Shown here piece by piece: positions 44,056-52,647 of a DNA stretch of 64,000 nucleotides. This DNA comes from Sphingorhabdus sp. GTDB taxonomy: Bacteria > Pseudomonadota > Alphaproteobacteria > Sphingomonadales > Sphingomonadaceae. A model generated the notes under the pieces. That model did not search any database. It saw only the letters and a program-made list of their open reading frames with translations, and was not told the origin of the DNA. The stretch is from NCBI GenBank assembly GCA_028279555.1, contig JANQNO010000005.1, positions 496,001 through 560,000 of the forward strand. Reading direction: 5' to 3'. The position numbers and the translations under genes were made by a program. Numbering within the stretch: the stretch's first letter is position 1; every line of letters starts with the position of its first letter.

Positions 44056-45093
44056 TCACCGGCGAAATATCTTGGCGTTGGGATAGCCACGTTCGCGGGC
44101 GGTTGCCAGACCTGATTGTGCCTCCGCTTCGCTTGCATAGGGACCATATCGAACGCGAAAAAGGCTGCCATCCACGCTTGGCTCGACATTGGCACCCAAT
44201 CTGCGAGCCAATGCATCTGCTCGGCTGCGAGAGGAGAATGACGCAAGCTGAACAACATAGCCTCCCTGACGAGGCAGCGAAGCTGGCTGCGGGCCGCCAA
44301 CGCCTTCGCGGACAAAGCGGCCATCGGGCCTTGGTTGTGGGGCAGTTCTCGTCGCAGGCGCTGGCGTGCCCGTTCCTTCACGAATGAAGCGGCCATCTCG
44401 CTGACCAGGCGTCGAGGACGGGTTTGCCCCAGCGACACTGACTGGTGCTCCGCGTTGCGCAGAGGCAGCTGGCCTTGGAAGCTTAGCCAGCTTGTCGCGC
44501 AGGACGACGAGTAACGAGTCCGGTGTGTCGACGCGCAGAGTTGCCTGGTTACCGCTCCGAAGTGCCACCCGCTCGGACTCGGTCGGATTAACCTTGCGGA
44601 CCCGGACGCCGGCAACACCCTGCTGCATTATCCCGAGCTGCTGCGCTGCGCCGGCGGAAAGGTCGATCAGTCGGTCATGTGCGAAAGGTCCACGATCATT
44701 GACCCGAACCAATATCGTACGCCCGGTATCGAGCGAGGTCACCTCTACATAGGTTGGTAGCGGCAATGTCTTGTGCGCCGCAGAGATTCCGGCAGGATTG
44801 AAAATTTCCCCATTTGCCGTAGGGCGGCCTGCGAGCTCCTGTCCGTAAAAGCTGGCATAGCCAACTTCGTCATAGTCCGCGACTTCGGCAGGCGTGTATG
44901 TCCTGCCAGCGACCTGGTAGGGCGCGCCGATCTTTACTGGAAAATCGGAAACTGCCCCTGCTGGCTGCGAGCCGACTGGAACTGAAGCGGTCTGCAAACC
45001 ACCATCACCGTCCGTCACGCCATCGAAACTGCCGCAGGCGGAGAGTAAACCGGCGACCCCTGCTGCCGCCAAAAGCCTAGTTAGGTACCGCAT
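44056..45093 (-). CDS. rlpA: RlpA-like septal lytic transglycosylase with SPOR domain
   Basis: A 345-residue lipoprotein from ATG 45093: LLAAAGVAGLLSAC provides the lipobox Cys. The double-psi beta-barrel domain follows (VGYASFYGQELAGRPTANGE and VRVNDRGPFAHDRLIDLS), then a Pro/Gly/Arg-rich linker containing the repeated unit DGRFVREG or DGRFIREG, then a C-terminal SPOR domain (GYVVQLASFSSRSRADALA) that binds denuded septal glycan. RlpA cleaves such glycans at division sites. Its start region overlaps the end of the mltB-like gene by 17 bases. Confidence 0.93.
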   Translation of the reverse strand: MRYLTRLLAAAGVAGLLSACGSFDGVTDGDGGLQTASVPVGSQPAGAVSDFPVKIGAPYQVAGRTYTPAEVADYDEVGYASFYGQELAGRPTANGEIFNPAGISAAHKTLPLPTYVEVTSLDTGRTILVRVNDRGPFAHDRLIDLSAGAAQQLGIMQQGVAGVRVRKVNPTESERVALRSGNQATLRVDTPDSLLVVLRDKLAKLPRPAASAQRGAPVSVAGANPSSTPGQRDGRFIREGTGTPAPATRTAPQPRPDGRFVREGVGGPQPASLPRQGGYVVQLASFSSRSRADALARRLGANVEPSVDGSLFRVRYGPYASEAEAQSGLATARERGYPNAKIFRR

Positions 45094-46126
45094 CTGCCAA
45101 GAGCCCCACTGATAATGCATAAAAATTCGAACAATTATAGTCCAGTATCACCCGGTAGTTACTGCCGAGTAGATAGGCTGTGTTCCCCCTGCCATCGGGC
45201 TCCAGCAATGTCAGCATCATATTGTCATCGCGCGGCCAGAAACCGCGTTGGGGACGCACACCGAGCGCGCGCCATTCACGCACCGTTTTCCACTGGCTAT
45301 GGCGGGCAAAAACACGTTTACAGCGCGGCGCGACGATGTTCGATTTGATTGCGCCGCGATTGAGCGAAGATGGCACATTCACAGCGAATCCCCATTCCTG
45401 CCCCCTGCGCCAACCGGAGTTCACAAAATAGTTGGCTATCGAGGCCATGGCGTCGACTTCGCTGTTCCAGATATCCGCATAGCCATCGCCGTCGCCATCC
45501 TTGGCCAGCCTCAAATAAACCGACGGAAGAAATTGCGGCTTGCCGAGTGCCCCTGCCCAGCTCCCGGTAATCGCATATTGGGGTACACCGCGGTCGATCA
45601 TTTTGAGAACGGCAACAAGCTCGCCCTCGAACAATGCGCGCCGCCGTCCCTCATAGGCCAGCGATGCCAAAGCCTCGGGTGCATTGAAGTTCCCGGTATA
45701 GGAACCGTAATTCGTTTCATGCCCGTAAATCGCAATCATCATCTGCGGCGGCACACCAGTTTGCGCTTCGATCCGGCGCAATGTCGGAAGCAACGCCCGA
45801 TATTTCGCACGGCCGCCATTTATCCGCGCCGCATCGACATGGCGGCGCTTGTAGGGCTGAAATGGCGGGATGGGCTTGTTGGAGCCACCTTCCGGCTGCC
45901 TCCGGTCGAGCCGGACAACACGGTCATTATAGCGGATCGAGGAAAGAACGCGGTTGACCGTTTGCGGCCGAACACCTTCGGATATGGCTCTTGCCCCGAC
46001 CTGCTGGAGATATTGCCGAAAGCCGGAAGACGTGGAATTCTGCGCGGCCACCGACTGGGTCATGATCGATGCCGATCCAAGCGCAATCGCTGCCAGCGCC
46101 AAAAGCCGAAAGCTATTCAATGTCAT
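45077..46126 (-). CDS. MltB-family lytic murein transglycosylase
   Basis: A 349-residue protein with a Sec signal peptide (ALAAIALGSASIMTQSVAA) and no lipobox, so it is periplasmic rather than a lipoprotein. The catalytic Glu is in AIYGHETNYGSYTGNF, and KPQFLPSVYLRLAKDGDGDG is the following MltB signature (the usual PSSY reads PSVY). ATG 46126 is used; a TTG two codons upstream is possible. It cleaves glycan strands to 1,6-anhydro-MurNAc. It precedes rlpA, with which it overlaps. Confidence 0.92.
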   Translation of the reverse strand: MTLNSFRLLALAAIALGSASIMTQSVAAQNSTSSGFRQYLQQVGARAISEGVRPQTVNRVLSSIRYNDRVVRLDRRQPEGGSNKPIPPFQPYKRRHVDAARINGGRAKYRALLPTLRRIEAQTGVPPQMMIAIYGHETNYGSYTGNFNAPEALASLAYEGRRRALFEGELVAVLKMIDRGVPQYAITGSWAGALGKPQFLPSVYLRLAKDGDGDGYADIWNSEVDAMASIANYFVNSGWRRGQEWGFAVNVPSSLNRGAIKSNIVAPRCKRVFARHSQWKTVREWRALGVRPQRGFWPRDDNMMLTLLEPDGRGNTAYLLGSNYRVILDYNCSNFYALSVGLLADAVPN

Positions 46127-46182
46127 AAGCAACCCTCACCGTTATAAATTGCACTGTGCCACACTGCGATTCCCCTGTGAAT

Positions 46183-46217
46183 CCCGCTTGGTCGCTGCAA
46201 TAACCCGCTTGGTCGCT
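46183..46217. repeat. two direct copies of a 14-base word
   Basis: CCCGCTTGGTCGCT occurs at 46183-46196 and again at 46204-46217, a 21-base period, in the gap between the mltB-like gene and tRNA-Ser. It could be a regulator half-site pair or a slippage product. Confidence 0.5.
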
Positions 46218-46303
46218 AATCGCGGCCTTTTGGCTGAATTTGAAGCTTTTGCCTTTAGGCTTGTCATCATCGGCCTCAGCCGATAAGCGCACGCCCAGAC
46301 TGC

Positions 46304-46393
46304 GGACAGGTGGCAGAGTGGTTGAATGCAGCGGTCTTGAAAACCGCCGTGCGTGCAAGCGTACCGTGGGTTCGAATCCCACCCTGTCCGCCA
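46304..46393 (+). tRNA. tRNA-Ser (TGA anticodon)
   Basis: A 90-base class II tRNA with encoded CCA: acceptor GGACAGG/CCTGTCC, anticodon loop CTTGAAA giving TGA on a GCGGT/ACCGC stem, a long variable arm (GTGCGTGCAAGCGTAC), and a T arm GTGGGTTCGAATCCCAC. The long variable arm is characteristic of tRNA-Ser. Confidence 0.95.
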
Positions 46394-46408
46394 ATTTACC
46401 CGATCAGT

Positions 46409-46753
46409 TCAGCTTGTCTTGGCCGGCCTCGTGTTGGCGGCGGCATGCTGCTTGTAGCTTTCTACAAAACCGTTGATGATCCCCTCGACTTCTTCCGTCG
46501 CATATTTTTCCGCTTCGGATTTCGAAGAGCCATATTGTTGCTCATCCTTGGCCACGATGTCGAAAAACATCTGCCTCTCTCTCGTACAGCTTGTATCTGC
46601 CATCTTCTCGAAACCCTTGGCATTGGTTTTCAAATCGAGATGCTCGATCGAGAGATCTATAAGGCAGTTGTTCAGGTTAACACGCGCATCTTCCATAGGA
46701 TCGCCGGCCATCGCCATGGACAATAATATTGCCGGTGATAGTGCTGTAAACAT
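46409..46753 (-). CDS. small exported protein of unknown function
   Basis: ATG 46753 gives a 114-residue product with a short hydrophobic leader (MFTALSPAILLSMAMAGDP) that may be a signal peptide. The remainder is charged, with two Cys (NNCLIDLS and TSCTRER), predicted helical. Sphingomonads carry small proteins of this kind but I recognise no family. The frame extends upstream to 46852 without protein-like character. It sits between tRNA-Ser and tsaE. Confidence 0.55.
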   Translation of the reverse strand: MFTALSPAILLSMAMAGDPMEDARVNLNNCLIDLSIEHLDLKTNAKGFEKMADTSCTRERQMFFDIVAKDEQQYGSSKSEAEKYATEEVEGIINGFVESYKQHAAANTRPAKTS

Positions 46754-46873
46754 TTCCGTTTCCCCAGTCGTTGGGGCATGCATGCGACCTTGCGGCCTGC
46801 ACGGATGCCGCTCGATAGGTGCAGAGTATAACAAATGTGGCCAAAACGGCAAATAAATCCGCTCCGGTTAACC

Positions 46874-47284
46874 CTAACCTTTGATTGAAACCTTCCGTCT
46901 GCTGTCCGGCAGAATATCGATCATCACCGTAATATCCGCCATTTCGGCAAATGCGGGCACGCGGTTTGCCCATTCGACCAATGCAAGCTCGTCTTGGCTG
47001 CGATCAAGAAGGCCGGTTTCGTCGAGTTCCTCGCGATCTTCCAGACGATAAAGGTCGGCATGCAGGAGACCGTGAGGGATATCGGGCGGCCCATAAGAAT
47101 GCACGATAGCGTATGAAGGGCTGGCCACTTCTCCGTCAAAGCCCAGCCCGCGAAGAACACCGCGGCAGAGCACTGTCTTGCCAGCACCAAGCGGGCCTTC
47201 GATCGCGACCAAATGACCCGGCTTCAGCTTTTTTGCCAGCATCATGCCGGCCTCAAGCATGGCCTTTTCGTCTGCGATAATCAT
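46874..47284 (-). CDS. tsaE: tRNA threonylcarbamoyladenosine biosynthesis ATPase TsaE
   Basis: A 136-residue P-loop ATPase of the TsaBDE complex for t6A37 in tRNA. Walker A is IEGPLGAGKTVLCRGVLRGL, and the family phrases are SPSYAIVHSY and LLHADLYRLEDREELDE. It overlaps the end of divL by 4 bases (ATGA). Its pairing with a DivL-type kinase is seen in other alphaproteobacteria as far as I recall. Confidence 0.94.
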   Translation of the reverse strand: MIIADEKAMLEAGMMLAKKLKPGHLVAIEGPLGAGKTVLCRGVLRGLGFDGEVASPSYAIVHSYGPPDIPHGLLHADLYRLEDREELDETGLLDRSQDELALVEWANRVPAFAEMADITVMIDILPDSRRKVSIKG

Positions 47285-49623
47285 TGCCTGGGAAGTGTGA
47301 TCAGCACAGTCGCCCCGGCGCCCAGCTCGGATTTCAGTTCAAATGTGCCGCCATGCGCCTCGATCAGCTGTTTCGCGAGTGCAAGGCCAAGCCCACTGGA
47401 TTTTGGTTTTTCATCATCTGCCGCTTTGTCGTCGGAGAGCGCCTCCAATTGGTCCGGTTCCATGCCTGGCCCGTCGTCGGACACAACAATCTGAACGGTT
47501 TTCCCGGAGGTTTCGGCATATAAAAGTACCTCTCCGCCCTCCTTGCCGTAGCGAATCGAATTGTCGAGGATGTGGCCGATGGCCTGCTGCAGCCGTTGTT
47601 CATCGCCGGAAACGGAGCCAAGACCTTCCTTCAGTTCTGCGCGCAGCTGAATGGCGCGCGATACTGCCTCCTCTTGAAATTTTTCCTCCAGCGACAGCAG
47701 CATTTTTTCCAAATCGATGGACTCGCTCGTCATCGGCAGCGAACCTGCTTCCCCCTGGCTGTAATCGAGGACGGTATTGATCTGCTGCGAAAGCCGTTCG
47801 GACGAAGCGATGATCGCATCAACATATTCCTGAGCCTGGTCGGGCAAGTCGCCGGCGACGCCCGATTTGAGGAGATCCGCAAATCCTCCTATCGATGTTA
47901 ACGGCGTGCGGAACTCGTAGCTCATATTGGCCAGAAACTTGTTCTTCACTGCGTCGGCCTCGGAAAGCGCGGCATTGCGTTCCCTAAGCGCCTGTTCGAT
48001 CTTGAGGCTGTCGGTCATGTCGAGCATGGCAAAAAGGACATTCCCATCGGGGAGCGGGACAGTCGAAATCTGGAATATCCGCCCGTCATCGAAGCTGACT
48101 TCCCCTTTCTGCTGCTCGCGATTGGCCGTGGTCGCTCTCAATAATTCTCCAATAACAGATATTTCAGAAGGTTTCTTGAGTAGCTTTGCCAATTCTGGCA
48201 GCAACTCGTCAATTCTCGGATGTTCGCTCAGCAATTCCTCAGAAAGACTCCAATTCTCCGCAAAGCGCCGGTTCCATATCGACAGTTTTCCGTCCGACGC
48301 AAAAACGGCAATCGCCTCGAAAAGATTGTCGAATGTCGCCGTCCGAACACGCAGCAATATGTCGCGCGCACTCGACAGCTGCGCATATTCGGTCCGGTCC
48401 TCGAATATGACCAGCAGGCCGGAACTTGGCATGGGCTGGGCTAGCACGCGGAGATGCGTTCCATCGCGAAGCAGCCAGTTTTCCTCATTGGGCTTTGTCG
48501 AGCGAAACCAGTTTTCACGCCGTGCGCGCCACTCGGGATAATCCCTGACCTCCGGGAGCTTGCCATTTTCGCGCATGCGGTCGAGCAGCCTTGCAAATTC
48601 CGGCTTCTCGTCGAGCCACTGATCGCGAAGCGCAAAAATACGCTGAAAGGGTGTGTTGGCGAAGACGAGGCTCTCGTCGGCGTCAAACTGCGCCACACCA
48701 GCTGACATCATATCCAGCAGGTCGCGCTGGGCATCTGATAATCGCCGGAACTGGGCGCGGGCATCCTCCAGCTCTTGCATATCGATTGCCATGCCTGCCA
48801 CGCCTGCTTCGCCAAGCGGAATATCAACCACCTTGATTTGCCGCCTCTCGCCATCGAGCGTGCTCGAAATAATCCGCTCCTGCGTCATTCCGGCTTCCTT
48901 GGCTGCTGCGGCAAAGACTTCGGCGGACTTCCCGTCGACCTCTTCGACCAGTTCGATCGAATCGGAAATGATCTGCTCGCTATTTTCGCCTTCTACAGCT
49001 TGCACATAGGCCTTGTTGACCAGCTTGATCTGCAGATCATTGTCGCGGTGCCACATCGGAATGGGTGCTTCTTCGATTAGCCCGGAGAGCGCGACAAAGG
49101 CGGCACGTGCCTCTGCGGCCTCTTTTCTGGAATCTTCCCAGTCATGGATGCTGTCGGTCAAATCGAAAAACCAGAGCAGGGCCGCACCATTGGGATAAAC
49201 AAGTGTGTCGGCCATATTGCCGACCACCATGAAGCGCCGGTCGGAAGACTCCAGCTTCATCGCCAGGCGAAAACGGCCGCCTGTACGCTGTGTTTCGCGG
49301 ACATGATCGTCGAGTTTTGCCAGATCTTCGGCGGTCACGCCCTGCCCTGCAGGATCATGTAATTCCGAGAGATTTTCGGCAGGCGTCTCCAGCCCGAGCA
49401 GGCGGGATAGCCGTTCGGAAACTTCGATCTTTCCATCGCTGCGCACGACCACTGGAATGGCCGGGGCGGTTTCCAGCAATCGCGTCAGCCGCGCGGTTTG
49501 CCTCAATGTCTTTTGCGCTTTTCGGCGGGTCGACAGGCCGAGCCAGATTATGACAGTCGCAGCAACCAGCCATAGCGCGAGCAAAAGCCCGATAACCGCC
49601 ATTGTTCCGTCATTGCCCAACAT
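47281..49623 (-). CDS. divL: DivL-like tyrosine pseudokinase with PAS domains
   Basis: A 780-residue membrane-tethered protein: one N-terminal span (residues 8-30), several PAS-like modules between 45 and 545, then a HisKA/HATPase module. The H-box reads FLANMSYEFRTPLTSIGGF: Tyr569 stands where the phosphorylated His belongs, the hallmark of Caulobacter DivL (Tyr550, 769 residues). The ATPase boxes look intact: N-box HILDNSIRYG (Asn687), G1 SDDGPGMEPD and G2 SGLGLALAKQLIEAHGG. DivL controls the CckA-ChpT-CtrA cell-cycle pathway through DivK. The gene is coupled to tsaE. Confidence 0.88.
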   Translation of the reverse strand: MLGNDGTMAVIGLLLALWLVAATVIIWLGLSTRRKAQKTLRQTARLTRLLETAPAIPVVVRSDGKIEVSERLSRLLGLETPAENLSELHDPAGQGVTAEDLAKLDDHVRETQRTGGRFRLAMKLESSDRRFMVVGNMADTLVYPNGAALLWFFDLTDSIHDWEDSRKEAAEARAAFVALSGLIEEAPIPMWHRDNDLQIKLVNKAYVQAVEGENSEQIISDSIELVEEVDGKSAEVFAAAAKEAGMTQERIISSTLDGERRQIKVVDIPLGEAGVAGMAIDMQELEDARAQFRRLSDAQRDLLDMMSAGVAQFDADESLVFANTPFQRIFALRDQWLDEKPEFARLLDRMRENGKLPEVRDYPEWRARRENWFRSTKPNEENWLLRDGTHLRVLAQPMPSSGLLVIFEDRTEYAQLSSARDILLRVRTATFDNLFEAIAVFASDGKLSIWNRRFAENWSLSEELLSEHPRIDELLPELAKLLKKPSEISVIGELLRATTANREQQKGEVSFDDGRIFQISTVPLPDGNVLFAMLDMTDSLKIEQALRERNAALSEADAVKNKFLANMSYEFRTPLTSIGGFADLLKSGVAGDLPDQAQEYVDAIIASSERLSQQINTVLDYSQGEAGSLPMTSESIDLEKMLLSLEEKFQEEAVSRAIQLRAELKEGLGSVSGDEQRLQQAIGHILDNSIRYGKEGGEVLLYAETSGKTVQIVVSDDGPGMEPDQLEALSDDKAADDEKPKSSGLGLALAKQLIEAHGGTFELKSELGAGATVLITLPRQ

Positions 49624-49713
49624 TCTGCTGTCTTTCCGGATTTTGAAAAGATCCCCTCGCCCGCAGACGCAAGCGTAATCTCCTTAAACAGCATATCCAT
49701 GCGCAAAGGCAAA

Positions 49714-49753
49714 GAAAAAAGCCCGCGCCCGGCTTGGCGGGTCACGAGCTTTC
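49714..49753 (-). terminator. intrinsic terminator after ahcY
   Basis: On the minus strand an imperfect G/C-rich hairpin (AAAGCTCGTGACCCG pairing with CGGGCGCGGGCTTT, one bulge and wobble pairs) runs into TTTTTT. It lies 20-59 bases beyond the ahcY stop and before divL, so ahcY and divL are probably separate transcripts. Confidence 0.75.
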
Positions 49754-49772
49754 TTGTTTAGAGCCAAATAGC

Positions 49773-51164
49773 TTAATATCGATAATGCTCGGGTTTGAAG
49801 GGGCCTTCTATCGGAACGCCGATATATTCAGCCTGTTCGTTGGACAGATCGGTAAGCTTCACATTTAGCTTTTCGAGGTGAAGGGCCGCAACCTCTTCGT
49901 CGAGGTGTTTCGGCAGGACGTGGACATCCTTGCTATATTCACCAGCCTTGGTGAACAACTCGATCTGCGCGAGCACCTGATTGGTAAAGCTGGCCGACAT
50001 GACAAAGCTTGGATGGCCGGTCGCGTTGCCGAGATTGAGCAAACGTCCCTGCGAAAGGAGAATGATCCGCTTCTCATCTGGAAACTCGATCATGTCGACC
50101 TGAGGCTTGATCTCAGTCCACTTGTAGTTCTCAAGCGCTTCGACTTGAATCTCATTGTCGAAATGGCCGATATTGCCGACGATCGCCATGTCCTTCATCG
50201 CGCGCATATGCTCGATGGTGATGACATCCTTGTTACCGGTCGTGGTTACGAAGATATCCGCGCGGGTTACGGCTTCCTCCATGGTGACGACTTCGAAACC
50301 GTCCATCGCCGCCTGCAGTGCGCAAATGGGATCGATTTCAGTCACGAGCACGCGGGCACCTGCACCGCGCAGCGACGCAGCCGAACCCTTGCCGACATCG
50401 CCATAGCCAGCGACGCAGGCCAGCTTGCCTGCCATCATGACGTCGGTTCCGCGGCGGATGCCGTCGACCAGGCTTTCCTTGCAGCCATATTTGTTGTCGA
50501 ATTTCGATTTGGTCACACTGTCATTCACATTGATTGCCGGGAATGGCAATTCACCGCCCTTGGAGAGCTGATAAAGGCGGTTGACGCCCGTGGTGGTTTC
50601 TTCCGAAACGCCGCGAATATTCTCTACCGTCTTGGTCAGATAACCCGATTTGTCGGCGACAAAAGCCTTGAGCGCGCGCTGAAATTCCCGCTCTTCTTCA
50701 TTGGTCGGCGCAGGCATTTCGTCGCCAGCTTCGATCCGCGCGCCCCAAAGCGCAAACATGGTGGCATCGCCGCCATCATCGAGGATCATGTTGGCGGGTT
50801 CCTCACCCCATTCGAAAATGTGGCCTACATAGTCCCAATATTCCGCCAAGGTCTCGCCTTTGACCGCAAAGACCGGGATATTCTGCGCGGCAATGGCTGC
50901 CGCTGCATGGTCCTGCGTCGAAAAGATATTACAGGTTGTCCAGCGGACCTCGCCCCCCAATTCGACAAGGGTTTCGATGAGGACCGCCGTCTGGATCGTC
51001 ATGTGCAGCGAGCCGGCAATACGCGCGCCTTTGAGCGGCTTGCTTTCGCCATAACGCTCACGCAGCGCCATCAGGCCCGGCATCTCGGTTTCGGCGATTT
51101 CAATTTCCTTGCGGCCAAAATCTGCAAGCGAGATATCGGCAATGATATAATCGTTGGACGACAC
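49773..51164 (-). CDS. ahcY: adenosylhomocysteinase
   Basis: A 463-residue enzyme splitting S-adenosylhomocysteine into adenosine and homocysteine. The NAD-binding loop is [20 protein letters not shown]; other signatures are [32 protein letters not shown] and the C-terminal KPEHYRY. It contains the roughly 40-residue insert ([20 protein letters not shown]) typical of the long bacterial form. The start is GTG 51164. The upstream leader has no recognisable riboswitch. Confidence 0.96.
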   Translation of the reverse strand: MSSNDYIIADISLADFGRKEIEIAETEMPGLMALRERYGESKPLKGARIAGSLHMTIQTAVLIETLVELGGEVRWTTCNIFSTQDHAAAAIAAQNIPVFAVKGETLAEYWDYVGHIFEWGEEPANMILDDGGDATMFALWGARIEAGDEMPAPTNEEEREFQRALKAFVADKSGYLTKTVENIRGVSEETTTGVNRLYQLSKGGELPFPAINVNDSVTKSKFDNKYGCKESLVDGIRRGTDVMMAGKLACVAGYGDVGKGSAASLRGAGARVLVTEIDPICALQAAMDGFEVVTMEEAVTRADIFVTTTGNKDVITIEHMRAMKDMAIVGNIGHFDNEIQVEALENYKWTEIKPQVDMIEFPDEKRIILLSQGRLLNLGNATGHPSFVMSASFTNQVLAQIELFTKAGEYSKDVHVLPKHLDEEVAALHLEKLNVKLTDLSNEQAEYIGVPIEGPFKPEHYRY

Positions 51165-51307
51165 AGTCTGAGCTCCATCATGTCTAGGGAGGGTTGAGTT
51201 GCCGCCCCCCTAGCGGGCTATCGACTGCAAAGCAAATATAAAGATTGCTTTATATCCTGCCTGAAACGGACTCCTGCAAATCTGGCACCGCAGATATCAA
51301 TGAGACT

Positions 51308-51799
51308 CTATTTGCCACTGGCGATCTGGACCTGGCAAGAACCGCCAGGGAGTCGAGGTTCGCCGACATGCTGGTCGGCAAAATTCACCAGTGCGGCCTG
51401 TGTTGCCGCACCTTCCCTGATCGAAAGCATCACCTGTTTGATTTGCTTGCAGCCCATCGTTGGATGGCCCGAGCCATACCGGTTGGCCAGGGAAATGTTG
51501 AATCGGTCCAGTGCCAGCGAGGCCCGCTTGCTCCCGACAGTGCGAATGAAATGCCGTTTGGCCGTCCCATGCACGCCCGCCAGGATGCGACCATGCGATT
51601 TTATAAAGCCATTATATTCCGGAAGAAAGTTATGCGCGCCGCTTCGGCAGCGCAGCGCGGATACCATCAACATATTGTTGAGATGCATGACTTTGGCTGC
51701 TTTCACCGACCCGTCATTCCAGCATGCAGCATGCGCCGGCTGCAAGCCAAAGCCCATCGCGGCGATCACAATGGCCGCCCTCCCTGTTTTCCGTTTCAT
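51308..51799 (-). CDS. small secreted protein of unknown function
   Basis: From ATG 51799 the product has 163 residues, with a signal peptide ending PAHA. The mature part has four Cys (AACWND, LRCRSG, MGCKQI, GGSCQV), which suggests two disulfides, and the phrase YGSGHPTMGCKQIKQVM. Similar small proteins occur beside ahcY in related genomes, to my memory, but no activity is established. A second ATG lies six codons upstream (51817). Confidence 0.6.
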   Translation of the reverse strand: MKRKTGRAAIVIAAMGFGLQPAHAACWNDGSVKAAKVMHLNNMLMVSALRCRSGAHNFLPEYNGFIKSHGRILAGVHGTAKRHFIRTVGSKRASLALDRFNISLANRYGSGHPTMGCKQIKQVMLSIREGAATQAALVNFADQHVGEPRLPGGSCQVQIASGK

Positions 51800-52061
51800 G
51801 TAGGTTGTCCTTCTCACCGTTGTTCCCGGCCAAGAAGATCGCTGCTCAACTTTACCAAATTTTCAACGTCGCTGGTAAAGCCGAATTATCCATTTAAGCA
51901 CCTGTAATCCCGACAAGAAAAGCAAGCTCGTCAAGGGATGGCTCCAGGGTTTATGGTTCCTCGCCGTCACATACTTGCCATCTGACGCATTTATCACCAG
52001 AAGGGCGCTTGACAGATGGCCAAGATGGCATCGGAAGCGAATTTTCAGAAAGGCGAACAAA

Positions 52062-52541
52062 ATGGCGATTTCAGTTGGTGACAATATTCCTGACGTAGGG
52101 TTGGTGAAGGCAACGGCAGAAGGTCCTGCGCAGATTCAGAGCAGCGAATATTTTGCGGGTAAGAAAGTTGCGCTTTTCTCCGTACCCGGTGCCTATACGC
52201 CAACCTGTTCGGCGCAACATCTTCCCGGCTTTGTCGAGAAAGCGGCCGAACTGAAAGCAAAGGGCGTCGATGAAATCGCCTGCACCGCAGTCAATGACGC
52301 CTTTGTGCTGGGTGCGTGGAACAGTCAGGCTGGATCGGAAGACATAACGATGCTGGCTGATGGCAATGGCGAATTCGCCTCCGCTCTAGGGCTGGAGATG
52401 GACGCCTCGGGTTTCGGCATGGGAACGCGCGGCCAGCGCTTCTCAATGCTGGTCAATGACGGCAAGGTCGAACAACTCAATGTGGAAAAACCCGGCGATT
52501 TCCGGGTAAGTTCGGCGGAGCATATGCTACGCCAACTGTAG
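52062..52541 (+). CDS. peroxiredoxin, Prx5-like
   Basis: A 159-residue thiol peroxidase. The peroxidatic Cys lies in VPGAYTPTCSAQHLPGF, with the conserved Pro and Thr of the active site, and the conserved Arg in GMGTRGQRFSMLVNDGKV. This is the Prx5/PMP20 group, which reduces organic peroxides with glutathione or glutaredoxin. ATG 52062 is supported by the family N-terminus; the frame is open from 51975. A terminator lies 44 bases after the stop. Confidence 0.93.
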   Translation: MAISVGDNIPDVGLVKATAEGPAQIQSSEYFAGKKVALFSVPGAYTPTCSAQHLPGFVEKAAELKAKGVDEIACTAVNDAFVLGAWNSQAGSEDITMLADGNGEFASALGLEMDASGFGMGTRGQRFSMLVNDGKVEQLNVEKPGDFRVSSAEHMLRQL

Positions 52542-52584
52542 GTTGCCGACCCTAAACCCATAGAAAATAAGGGGTTCCTAAGAC

Positions 52585-52609
52585 GGGGCGCATTCTGCGT
52601 CCCTTTTTT
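52585..52609 (+). terminator. intrinsic terminator after the peroxiredoxin gene
   Basis: GGGGCGCA-TTC-TGCGTCCC followed by TTTTTT, one mismatch in an 8-bp stem, 44 bases past the peroxiredoxin stop and 39 bases before amn. Confidence 0.8.
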
Positions 52610-52647
52610 GCAATTGACGCGGCGAAGGCGAAAAGCGAAGCAGAGGC

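Noticed and set aside
49878-51197. 439-codon open frame on the plus strand
   Set aside because: It is antisense to ahcY, whose protein sequence is unmistakable; the frame is open only because of codon bias in a GC-rich gene.
51165-51300. Possible S-adenosylhomocysteine riboswitch ahead of ahcY
   Set aside because: I read the leader on the minus strand and did not find the pseudoknot-type pairing or conserved core of known SAH or SAM riboswitches.
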